18,361 nucleotides of DNA from Bacteroidia bacterium (GTDB lineage Bacteria; Bacteroidota; Bacteroidia; SpSt-205): NCBI GenBank assembly GCA_025060275.1, contig JANXCJ010000026.1, forward strand, positions 1-18,361, in the 5' to 3' direction. Positions 1 to 6,719 of this stretch are shown one piece after another. The position numbers were made by a program, and so were the translations under genes. The notes under the pieces were generated by a model. It saw nothing but the letters and a program-made list of their open reading frames with translations, ran no database searches and was not told where the DNA came from. Numbering within the stretch: position 1 is the stretch's first letter; the number at the start of each line of letters is the position of its first letter.

Positions 1-2
1 AA

Positions 3-350
3 GCCGCCAAGCTAAGCATTTTGACCCTTGTACTTTTACTTTTTTTGATGCAGTGTAAAAAGGATAAACCTCCTTCCCCGTCAGCTGCCTGTCCAGGCGT
101 AGATACCTCCACTATAACTTATAGAGGTTATGTTTCAGGTATTATGCAGCGCTACTGCATGCAGTGTCATGCGGGAAGTAGTCCTTCCGCAGGCATTGCC
201 CTAGAAACCTATGAACAAGTCAAACAGTCTGCCCAGAGCGGCATATGGTATCAAGTCATGGCAGAAGGCAGAATGCCTCCCGGACAAAAACTAGACGAGT
301 GCACCCTCGCTAAGCTCAGAAGATGGATAGAGACCGGCTTCCCGCAATGA
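3..350 (+). CDS. Small haem c lipoprotein (planctomycete-type cytochrome c domain), 5' end cut by window
   Basis: The frame is open back to the window edge, so the true start is probably upstream; TTG at 21 is the first possible start inside. Codons before it (A-A-K-L-S-I) lengthen a hydrophobic signal sequence ending in LFLMQ-C-KKD, a Bacteroidota-style lipoprotein signal that would anchor the protein through Cys12 (numbered from the TTG). A covalent haem site CMQCH lies at residues 46-50, and M85 in EGRMPPG is the likely distal iron ligand. Spacing and the closing 'LRRWIETGFP' match the small cytochrome c domains often seen in planctomycete-type proteins. It should be an envelope electron carrier; its partner is not visible. 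The stop overlaps the start of the next gene as ATGA, so the two are probably translationally coupled. Confidence 0.85.
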   Translation, partial: AAKLSILTLVLLLFLMQCKKDKPPSPSAACPGVDTSTITYRGYVSGIMQRYCMQCHAGSSPSAGIALETYEQVKQSAQSGIWYQVMAEGRMPPGQKLDECTLAKLRRWIETGFPQ

Positions 351-1204
351 GTAAGCTTCTCTGGATCGCACTTGTAGGGCTTAGCTGGGCACAAGAGGAA
401 AAACCAGAACCGGTCATAGGTACCTTCAAAGGCACTAGGCTCTACAACTTGCATACTACGGAATTACCCGCCGCCAAACACTTAGAGTTCAGAGTAGCTC
501 ATCGTTTTGGAGACCTTCGGCAAGGCTATGCCAACTTCTTTGGCATAGATGCAGGAGCTAATGTGCGCCTCAGCCTTGGATATGGCATATTACCCAATCT
601 GGAAATAGGCATGGAACGCACAGGCACAGGCAAATGGTGGGATGCCTACTTCAAGTTTCGCCCTTTGCGCCAAAAATCTCCTAAGGGCACACCCATTTCC
701 CTCACTTGGATAAGCTGGATTTTCTTAACAGAACAGAAGGATGAGGTACGATATCCTAAGTGGGTATATCGTCTGGAATACTTGCATCAGCTTCTGATTG
801 CCAGAAAGCTCAACCGTTGGTTCTCTGCTATGATAGGAGGGGCCCTCCTTCATCAAAATATGGCACTTACACATAAAGCTCTAAACACATGGTATTGGGG
901 CTTAGGCGGCATGCGCATCAAGATAGGCGCTCATTACACCCTTATAGCAGAAGGAGCTTATCCACTGTGGGGGAATGCCTTTCACGAAGGTGAGAAATCT
1001 CCTTTGCCAGGTTATCGCTTGCCTTGGAGCTTAGGTGGTGAGATAGAAACAGCAGGGCATGTCTTCCAAATAGGTATCGCTTCAGCCGCAGGACTGAGCG
1101 AAAACCAACTCCTTCTCACGCAAATCCCTATTTTGACGTTCGGTTTCAATATTTCTCGCATGTTTTCATTTTTCAATATCTCAAGCAATGCTTGGACGCG
1201 TTAG
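347..1204 (+). CDS. DUF5777 family outer-membrane beta-barrel protein
   Basis: A 285-residue protein whose first 16 residues (MSKLLWIALVGLSWAQ) are a signal peptide. After it come the segments I associate with DUF5777: 'GTFKGTRLYNLHTTE', then 'LEFRVAHRFGDL', 'NFFGIDAGANVRLSLGYG', and alternating hydrophobic strands to the end, as in an outer-membrane barrel. The ATG at 347 overlaps the upstream TGA and directly precedes the signal peptide; the in-frame ATG at 323 would add eight charged residues before it and is less likely. Function is unknown in the family. Its place between a haem c lipoprotein and a YceI-like protein suggests a shared envelope redox or lipid-carrier role, which is inference. 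Confidence 0.85.
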   Translation: MSKLLWIALVGLSWAQEEKPEPVIGTFKGTRLYNLHTTELPAAKHLEFRVAHRFGDLRQGYANFFGIDAGANVRLSLGYGILPNLEIGMERTGTGKWWDAYFKFRPLRQKSPKGTPISLTWISWIFLTEQKDEVRYPKWVYRLEYLHQLLIARKLNRWFSAMIGGALLHQNMALTHKALNTWYWGLGGMRIKIGAHYTLIAEGAYPLWGNAFHEGEKSPLPGYRLPWSLGGEIETAGHVFQIGIASAAGLSENQLLLTQIPILTFGFNISRMFSFFNISSNAWTR

Positions 1205-1745
1205 TCCGTATTGCATTTTATACCTTATAAAATTATCGGCACAATCCTATCATACAGATTCACTTACTATATCTTTTTATTCGGATGCTCCCCTAGAAAA
1301 AATCTCAGCAGAAAACCGAACTGGCTGTTATAGCTGGATTGACTTCCAGACAGACTCAGTATTTGTAAAAGTCAAAATACGTGGTTTCTCCTTCCCCAAT
1401 AAACTGATGGAGGAACACTTCAACGAAGACTACTTAGAGAGCGAAAAATACCCTTATGCCTACTTCCAGGGTAAGTTAGTCTCGTCCTTTCCTTTCCAGC
1501 AGGTAGGTACATACGCGGTGAGTGCAGAAGGCACGATGGAAATCCATGGGGTCAAAAAGAGGCAGGTGCTAGCCGGTATTTTTGAAGTACTCCCTACCGG
1601 TAAGCTACTTTTACAGGGTAAATTTATAGTTCGTCTGGAAGATTACAAGATTCGTATACCCCGTCTCCTGTGGAATAAAATAGCAGAGGAGGTAGAGGTA
1701 AGCTTTAGGGGTATTTATCGGCCAGAGCGTAGCGGAAAAAAATAA
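1188..1745 (+). CDS. YceI-like periplasmic lipid-binding family protein
   Basis: A 185-residue protein with a short signal sequence ending near 'LIKLSAQS'. The mature part has the YceI pattern of Bacteroidota: 'ISFYSDAPLEKISAENRTG', then 'FVKVKIRGFSFPNKLMEEHF' followed by 'NEDYLESEKYPYAYFQGKL', then 'AEGTMEIHGVKKRQ' and a closing strand 'IRIPRLLWNKIAEEVEVSF'. YceI proteins are eight-stranded lipocalin-like barrels that bind polyisoprenoids such as quinones. The start at 1188 overlaps the DUF5777 gene by 17 bases; no better start was found. It is the last gene of the module. The exact ligand cannot be read from sequence. Confidence 0.85.
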   Translation: MLGRVSPYCILYLIKLSAQSYHTDSLTISFYSDAPLEKISAENRTGCYSWIDFQTDSVFVKVKIRGFSFPNKLMEEHFNEDYLESEKYPYAYFQGKLVSSFPFQQVGTYAVSAEGTMEIHGVKKRQVLAGIFEVLPTGKLLLQGKFIVRLEDYKIRIPRLLWNKIAEEVEVSFRGIYRPERSGKK

Positions 1746-1753
1746 AGCTTCAT

Positions 1754-1761
1754 TAATTTTG
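1754..1761 (+). promoter_or_regulatory. -7 promoter box for fur (TAATTTTG)
   Basis: A perfect TAnnTTTG, the Bacteroidota sigma-70 -7 element, lies in the 30-base gap before fur, 14 bases ahead of its ATG. No TTTG is present at the expected -33 distance. The predicted leader is about 10 bases, too short for a normal ribosome binding site. Confidence 0.55.
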
Positions 1762-1775
1762 ACAAAAATTTCTTT

Positions 1776-2252
1776 ATGTCCTCATACTTAGAACAAGCAA
1801 AAGCTATATTAGAAGCATACCTTACCCAGAAAGGGCTGCGCCGTACTGAGGAGCGATATAAGATTCTGAAAGCTATTTATGAAGACCTTACACACTTTGA
1901 CGCGGATAGTTTATACCACCACCTCCTAAAAGGGGGCTACCGACTCAGTCGGGCCACAGTGTACAACACTTTAGAATTGCTCTTAGCATGCGGCTTGATT
2001 AAGCGATATACCTTTGGAGAAGGTAGCACAGTATACGAAAGAAGCTTAGGGAGACGACAGCACGATCACCTAATCTGCTTAGATTGTGGCTTTATTCAGG
2101 AATTCTGCGACCCCCAAATGGCGTATGTAGTAGAGGGCGTAGGACGACTCTTCCAAATGAAACCTGTTCAACATGAGCTAATAGTCTATGCCCACTGCCT
2201 CGCAGACTCCTGCCCTAATCGGCGAGAAACATATACTTTTGTTCAAGAATGA
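1776..2252 (+). CDS. fur: Fur family metal-dependent repressor
   Basis: A 158-residue Fur-family regulator. The N-terminal winged helix covers roughly residues 1-85, with 'RRTEERYKILKAIYE' and the recognition segment 'RLSRATVYNTLELLLACG' (57-73). The dimerisation and metal domain follows: H96-D97-H98 for the regulatory metal, and a structural zinc site from C101-x-x-C104 and C141-x4-C146. The stretch 'RQHDH....EFCDP' is typical of the Bacteroidota Fur group rather than Zur or PerR, though Fur, PerR and Zur cannot be separated with certainty from sequence. It would repress iron-uptake genes when Fe(II) is plentiful. It starts its own transcription unit and is coupled by ATGA overlap to the STAS gene downstream. 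Confidence 0.88.
   Translation: MSSYLEQAKAILEAYLTQKGLRRTEERYKILKAIYEDLTHFDADSLYHHLLKGGYRLSRATVYNTLELLLACGLIKRYTFGEGSTVYERSLGRRQHDHLICLDCGFIQEFCDPQMAYVVEGVGRLFQMKPVQHELIVYAHCLADSCPNRRETYTFVQE
2234..2241 (+). promoter_or_regulatory. Internal -7 promoter box for the STAS gene (TACTTTTG)
   Basis: A perfect TAnnTTTG inside the last codons of fur, 7 bases before the STAS ATG. The same octamer TACTTTTG occurs at 5417, 10375 and (minus strand) 15852. It suggests the STAS gene and purA can be transcribed without fur. A chance match is possible, because the box overlaps coding sequence. Confidence 0.45.
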
Positions 2253-2614
2253 ACTTCAATCCAGATATCAATATGACATACACGCAGGAAAATCATGGAG
2301 ACGTGATTTTATTTCGTTTAGAGGGCAGCCTAATGGGGGATAGCACACAAAATCAATTCAAGGAAACCGTTCTAAAGCTATTGGATAGTGGTCAGAAAAA
2401 GTTTATACTGGACTTGAGCGCGGTGAGAAATGTAAATAGTTCAGGCTTAGGTTCTTTAATAACCCTATTTTCTCGTACTCGTTCTGTGGGCGGGGAATTC
2501 ATTTTAGCAGCAGTACCAGTGAATGTGCGAAACTTGCTTCATATCACTCGACTGGATACAGTTTTCTCTGTCAAGGAGACAGTAGGGGAAGCGTTAGACA
2601 TCCTTAAGGCCTAG
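2249..2614 (+). CDS. STAS-domain anti-sigma factor antagonist (SpoIIAA/RsbV-like)
   Basis: A 121-residue single STAS domain. The strand 'DVILFRLEGSLMGDS' opens the fold and 'KKFILDLSAVRNVNSSGLGSL' carries the conserved loop, with S64 or S65 as the expected phosphorylation site, by analogy with Ser58 of SpoIIAA. Such proteins bind an anti-sigma kinase when unphosphorylated and so free a sigma factor, or act in other partner-switching pathways. No kinase (RsbW/SpoIIAB-like) or PP2C phosphatase is in the window, so its partner is unknown. The start is taken at the ATGA overlap with fur; M9 (MTYTQENHGD) is an alternative. It lies 13 bases before purA. Confidence 0.85.
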   Translation: MNFNPDINMTYTQENHGDVILFRLEGSLMGDSTQNQFKETVLKLLDSGQKKFILDLSAVRNVNSSGLGSLITLFSRTRSVGGEFILAAVPVNVRNLLHITRLDTVFSVKETVGEALDILKA

Positions 2615-2627
2615 TGAAGAACGAGGG

Positions 2628-3812
2628 GTGCTTCGGGTAGATGTAGTATTAGGACTTCAGTGGGGAGACGAGGGTAAGGGCAAAGTAGTGGATGCAATAG
2701 CAGACCGGTATGCTGTGGTGGCCCGTTTTCAAGGAGGGCCTAATGCGGGGCATACCCTCTATCATAAGGGTCAGAAAGTAGTACTACATCAGGTTCCTTC
2801 GGGCATTTTTCATCCAGAAGTGCTCTGTCTTATTGGAGATGGGGTGGTACTTGATCCCGAAGTACTGCTGGAAGAAATAGAAGGATTGCGGCGATTAGGC
2901 CTCTCTCCTGAAGCAAGGATATTCATTGGAGAGAGAGCCCATCTTATCCTTCCTGTCCATCGCTGGTTGGAGAATGTCTCACCAGAAGGTGAAAAGATTG
3001 GAACAACTAAGAGAGGGATCGGCCCTGCCTATGCAGACCGATACGCTCGACGAGGCTTATGTGTGAAAGCTATAGAAGAAGCAGATTTTGAGCGCCAGGT
3101 AAAAGCCCTTACAGCTTATCACGAGGCACGCTTTCCTAAGCATTCTCCTGTGAAGTACTCAGATACTTTCTGGGAAGGCATAGCTCTCTTGCGTAATCTC
3201 AAAAGGGTGGCTACCCATGAGTGGCTTTCAAACTTCTCTGAGGTATTAGCCGAAGGTTCACAGGGTACAATGCTGGACATTTTTGCAGGGACATATCCAT
3301 ACGTAACTTCTTCTCATACTACTATAGCTGGAGTGCTTTCAGGGCTGAGTGTTCCGCCCCAAGCCATTAGAGAGATATACGGGGTAACTAAGGCTTATAC
3401 TACGCGTGTGGGGGAGGGTCCCTTTCCTACAGAGATTGAGGGGGAAGTAGCAGAGTGGCTTCAATCACGAGGACAGGAGAGAGGCTCTACCACAGGACGC
3501 TTGCGCCGCTGTGGATGGTTAGACTTAGTAGCGCTACGCTACGCTGTAAAGATCAACGGGGTTACCTGCTTAGCTCTCACAAAAGCCGATGTTCTCTGTG
3601 GGCTGCCCGAAGTAAAAGTGCGTATAGATGGTCCTGATACAGCTCCTGTCTATTCCACTTTACCGGGATGGCATTCCCTTACGGACCCGTCATTTAACCA
3701 TTTTCTCCAGTTTATAGAGCAAGAGTTAGGTGTGCCTGTATGGGGCATTTCCACAGGCCCTGAAAGGAGGGATTGGATAGAGCGCTCCATTCCTGCTCAT
3801 AAAACCTCCTAA
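2628..3812 (+). CDS. purA: Adenylosuccinate synthetase
   Basis: Catalyses GTP-dependent joining of IMP and L-aspartate to adenylosuccinate, the committed step to AMP, in the cytoplasm. The GTP loop WGDEGKGK is at residues 12-19 with catalytic D14, and GGPNAGHT is at 36-43 with catalytic H42. Further family blocks are 'GTTKRGIGPAYADRYARRG', 'EGSQGTMLDIFAGTYPYVTS' and 'RGSTTGRLRRCGWLDL'. At 394 residues it is shorter than the usual 420-430, but no core motif is missing. The start is GTG at 2628, placing 'RVDVVLGLQWGDEG' exactly where the family begins. It probably shares transcripts with the STAS gene. Its stop overlaps the stop of the opposing nadB by four bases, leaving no room for a terminator. 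Confidence 0.95.
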   Translation: MLRVDVVLGLQWGDEGKGKVVDAIADRYAVVARFQGGPNAGHTLYHKGQKVVLHQVPSGIFHPEVLCLIGDGVVLDPEVLLEEIEGLRRLGLSPEARIFIGERAHLILPVHRWLENVSPEGEKIGTTKRGIGPAYADRYARRGLCVKAIEEADFERQVKALTAYHEARFPKHSPVKYSDTFWEGIALLRNLKRVATHEWLSNFSEVLAEGSQGTMLDIFAGTYPYVTSSHTTIAGVLSGLSVPPQAIREIYGVTKAYTTRVGEGPFPTEIEGEVAEWLQSRGQERGSTTGRLRRCGWLDLVALRYAVKINGVTCLALTKADVLCGLPEVKVRIDGPDTAPVYSTLPGWHSLTDPSFNHFLQFIEQELGVPVWGISTGPERRDWIERSIPAHKTS

Positions 3813-5398
3813 ACCAGCGTATCGCCCAAAGGACGGCTGCTTTTATAGGGATAGTCCAAATTATAGTGTAAACCCCGACTTTCTTTTCGTATAGAAGCAC
3901 ACTTCACGATGAGATAAGCTACTGCTATCAAATTTCTCAATTCAAAGAGCTCCCGAGAGGGGTAAGTATGAGCATAGAAAGCTTCTGTTTCCTCGTAAAG
4001 AAGCGCTATACGGCGCCGCGCCCTTTCTAATCGGAAGTTGGAACGCACGATACCCACATAGTTCCCCATGAGATTGCGAAGCTCTTGAAGATTGTGGCTG
4101 ATCAGTACCATTTCTTCTGGATGCCGTGAGCCGCGTGGGTCCCAGTCAGGGACTTCTTCCTCCCAATTCCATTCAGAGAGGTGCTCTCGCGTATCCTTCG
4201 CTGCCCGACGAGCAAATACCAACGCTTCCAGCAGAGAGTTAGAAGCCAATCTATTTGCTCCATGCATGCCCGTATAACTAACCTCCCCGATCGCATAAAG
4301 ACGCTGGATAGAGGTTTTTCCTACTTCATCCGTGTCTATACCTCCTACCATATAGTGGGCAGCCGGCGCCACAGGTAATAAATCTTGAGAGGGGTCTAAT
4401 CCCTTCTTACGACAATATTCATAAATAGTAGGGAATCTTGTGGGAAACTCAGAAATGCGCCTTCCATCTAAGAATACGTAAGGGACTCCCGCGATTTTAG
4501 CTTCTATATCAATTGCGCGAGCTACGATATCCCGAGGCGCTAAATCCCCTCGGGCATCGTACTTTTCCATGAATGGCTTATGATGTATAGGGTCTATTAG
4601 CTTAGCGCCTGCACCCCGCAAGGCTTCCGTAAGAAGAAAAGCAGGACGCTTCTCTGGCTCATAGAGAGCTGTAGGATGAAATTGATAAAACTCCATATTT
4701 GCGATTCGGGCTTTTGCTCTCAGTGCCATTGCGACCCCATCTCCTGTCGCAATAGAGGGATTAGTAGTTACAGGATAAACCTGCCCAGCCCCTCCTGAAG
4801 CAAGTATAGTAGCCCGCGCTAATAGGGTCCAGACCTGACCTGTCTTCTCCTCTAATGCATAAACTCCATAACAGGTAATTCCCGGGTAACCCCGATTTAC
4901 ATATATGCCTTTATGATGCTGGGTAATAAGGTCCAAGGCAAAGAAGCGTTCCCAAATCTGGATGCGAGGGTGTGCCTTTGCTGCCTCAAGGAGTGCGCGA
5001 CTTATAGCTAATCCTGTGGCATCCCGACTATGAAGAATGCGGGGATGAGAATGCCCGCCCTCTCTCGCCAATAAAAGCTGACCAGCTTCATCTTTATCAA
5101 ATTCTACTCCATAGGTAATCAACTCCTGAATAGCTACTGGGGCTTCCTCAATCACTCCCCTTACAATCGCTTCCCGACATAAGCCATCTCCTGCTATTAG
5201 GGTATCCTGAATATGAGCTTCAAAGCTATCTTCAGAAGAAAATACTCCAGCTATACCGCCTTGCGCATAGGTAGTATTACTCTCTTCAGCTTTATCTTTT
5301 GTGAGGATTAAGACTTCACCCCACTCAGCAGCCTTGAGAGCAAAAAAAAGACCTGCCACCCCCGAACCTATCACAAGATAATCAGTTTGAAAGCGCAT
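3809..5398 (-). CDS. nadB: L-aspartate oxidase
   Basis: Oxidises L-aspartate to iminoaspartate with FAD, the first step of de novo NAD synthesis. The Rossmann FAD site is at the start (YLVIGSGVAGLFFA, GSGVAG at residues 11-16). It is followed by 'SNTTYAQGGIAGVF', 'HSRDATGLAISRAL', 'ASGGAGQVYPVTTNP', 'EFYQFHPTAL', 'TEALRGAGAKL', 'HYMVGGIDTDE' and 'GMHGANRLASNSLLEALVF', all landmarks of the NadB/succinate dehydrogenase flavoprotein family; the His-Pro-Thr-Ala and GGIDTD blocks favour NadB. A helical C-terminal domain follows. The start is ATG at 5398; a GTG one codon earlier is less likely, because the promoter box lies exactly four bases before the ATG. nadA and nadC are not in the window. Confidence 0.94.
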   Translation of the reverse strand: MRFQTDYLVIGSGVAGLFFALKAAEWGEVLILTKDKAEESNTTYAQGGIAGVFSSEDSFEAHIQDTLIAGDGLCREAIVRGVIEEAPVAIQELITYGVEFDKDEAGQLLLAREGGHSHPRILHSRDATGLAISRALLEAAKAHPRIQIWERFFALDLITQHHKGIYVNRGYPGITCYGVYALEEKTGQVWTLLARATILASGGAGQVYPVTTNPSIATGDGVAMALRAKARIANMEFYQFHPTALYEPEKRPAFLLTEALRGAGAKLIDPIHHKPFMEKYDARGDLAPRDIVARAIDIEAKIAGVPYVFLDGRRISEFPTRFPTIYEYCRKKGLDPSQDLLPVAPAAHYMVGGIDTDEVGKTSIQRLYAIGEVSYTGMHGANRLASNSLLEALVFARRAAKDTREHLSEWNWEEEVPDWDPRGSRHPEEMVLISHNLQELRNLMGNYVGIVRSNFRLERARRRIALLYEETEAFYAHTYPSRELFELRNLIAVAYLIVKCASIRKESRGLHYNLDYPYKSSRPLGDTLV

Positions 5399-5402
5399 CA
5401 CG

Positions 5403-5410
5403 CAAAAATA
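5403..5410 (-). promoter_or_regulatory. nadB: -7 promoter box for nadB (TATTTTTG)
   Basis: On the minus strand this reads TATTTTTG, then CGTG, then the nadB ATG: a perfect TAnnTTTG four bases from the start codon. The transcript should begin at or next to the ATG. The divergent lysC box is only 6 bp away. Confidence 0.7.
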
Positions 5411-5416
5411 AACCGC

Positions 5417-5424
5417 TACTTTTG
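5417..5424 (+). promoter_or_regulatory. -7 promoter box for the aspartate kinase gene (TACTTTTG)
   Basis: TACTTTTG, then TGTC, then ATG at 5429: a perfect TAnnTTTG with the same four-base spacing as nadB on the other strand. The nearest upstream TTTG (5386-5389) is 27 bases away, too far for a normal -33 element. Confidence 0.7.
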
Positions 5425-5428
5425 TGTC

Positions 5429-6694
5429 ATGTGGGTAATGAAGGTGGGAGGTGGTTGCCTACGCGAGGCTGAAGGAATTCGTCAGCTCCAGGTAGTGCTA
5501 AATGAAGCTTACCCTGATGCAAATCGGCTGCTGGTAGTGTCCGCGTTAGGTAAGACCACCAATAATCTTCTTAGCATGGCCGAAGCTGCTGGACATGGAG
5601 ACCTTCAAAGGGCGAGGGAATATTACAATAGGCTCAAGCACTTTCATGAGGAAATAATCAGGGCACTCTTTCCGACTCCTTCCGTACAAGCCCTAAGTAA
5701 GGATTTAGAGGAAAAATACTGGATACCCCTATGGCAGAAGGTTCAAGCTTTGACCCACCTCCCAGAAGAGGACGGACCCGCCACCGACGCCGTGCTTGTA
5801 TATGGAGAACTTATAAGTAGCCAAATCGTATGGAACTACCTAAAGCAGCAGGGCTACGCCATAGAATGGATAGATGCACGACGACTCATCGTTACAGATG
5901 GCAGTTATCCAGAGCCAAATGTCCTCATGGGACCAAGCCAGGCGAATATAGATGCTCAACTTATCCCTCTTTTTCGCTCCTATCCTCTGGTCATTACCCA
6001 AGGTTACATAGCTTCTGACCTGAGGCGCCGAAGCGTAACCTTAGGACGGGAAGGCTCGGACTATTCAGCGGCTATCTTTGCGCAGATGCTGCGCGCAAAA
6101 GGAATGATAGCATGGAAAGATGTAGAAGGGATATATTCTGCGGACCCTCGCCTGTCACCTGAGGCTCAACCGCTATCTCAACTTAGCTATGAACAAGCTG
6201 CAGAAATAACTCATTATGGTGCTCAAATTCTTCACCCCCGCACACTCAGGCCTCTTCAAGAAGCTCAAATACCCCTTTATATCCGCCCCTACTTCAACCC
6301 TACTGCTGAGGGCTCTCAAATTACCCAGAAGCCGAATGAGACCCCGCCTCCTATTTATGCTTTCAGAAAAGGCTTGACCCTAATAGAAGTGCAAACTACC
6401 GACCTTACCCCTATTTCCATCAATACCCTCTTTCAAAGCATAGAGGGGAAAGGCATAGAAGTATTCTTTATCCAAGCGGGCATGCGTACCACAGCCTTAG
6501 CTGTCCGAGGCACACAAGAAACTATTGAGCGATGGAAGATTTCCATACCCTCTAAATGGCAAGCTCAAATTTATCACCCTGTAACTTTACATACCATACT
6601 TTATCCCAGTGCAGAAGTAAAAATACCGAATGGAGAAGCTGCCTACTTCCAAAAGCTTCCTAACCGCTTGCACTGGCTTGCCTACGGCGAATGA
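5429..6694 (+). CDS. lysC: Aspartate kinase
   Basis: Phosphorylates L-aspartate, the first step toward lysine, threonine and methionine. The 421-residue protein carries 'LLVVSALGKTTNNLL' (34-48), 'VYGELISSQI' (124-133), 'RSVTLGREGSDYSAAIFAQM' (201-220), 'AWKDVEGIYSADPRL' (228-242) and 'ITHYGAQILHPRTLRPL' (260-276), which place it in the aspartate kinase group rather than other amino-acid kinases. Two oddities: the N-terminal loop is KVGGGC (5-10) in place of the usual KFGGTS/A, and the region after residue 310 fits about one ACT domain plus a poor remnant of a second, so feedback control may be altered. ATG at 5429 is chosen from the promoter spacing and the family N-terminus; the frame opens upstream at 5387 but that part lies inside the promoter. 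Confidence 0.88.
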   Translation: MWVMKVGGGCLREAEGIRQLQVVLNEAYPDANRLLVVSALGKTTNNLLSMAEAAGHGDLQRAREYYNRLKHFHEEIIRALFPTPSVQALSKDLEEKYWIPLWQKVQALTHLPEEDGPATDAVLVYGELISSQIVWNYLKQQGYAIEWIDARRLIVTDGSYPEPNVLMGPSQANIDAQLIPLFRSYPLVITQGYIASDLRRRSVTLGREGSDYSAAIFAQMLRAKGMIAWKDVEGIYSADPRLSPEAQPLSQLSYEQAAEITHYGAQILHPRTLRPLQEAQIPLYIRPYFNPTAEGSQITQKPNETPPPIYAFRKGLTLIEVQTTDLTPISINTLFQSIEGKGIEVFFIQAGMRTTALAVRGTQETIERWKISIPSKWQAQIYHPVTLHTILYPSAEVKIPNGEAAYFQKLPNRLHWLAYGE

Positions 6695-6704
6695 AATCAA
6701 GAGA

Positions 6705-6712
6705 TACTTTAG
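6705..6712 (+). promoter_or_regulatory. Possible degenerate -7 box for the efflux genes (TACTTTAG)
   Basis: One mismatch from TAnnTTTG, located 10 bases after the aspartate kinase stop and seven bases before the TTG at 6720. The spacing matches the 7-base cases elsewhere in the window. Weak evidence on its own. Confidence 0.2.
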
Positions 6713-6719
6713 TTTCCCT

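Noticed and set aside
5387..5428. Longer N-terminus for the aspartate kinase (ATG at 5387)
   Set aside because: It would overlap nadB and place the perfect -7 box inside the coding sequence; the family N-terminus fits ATG 5429.
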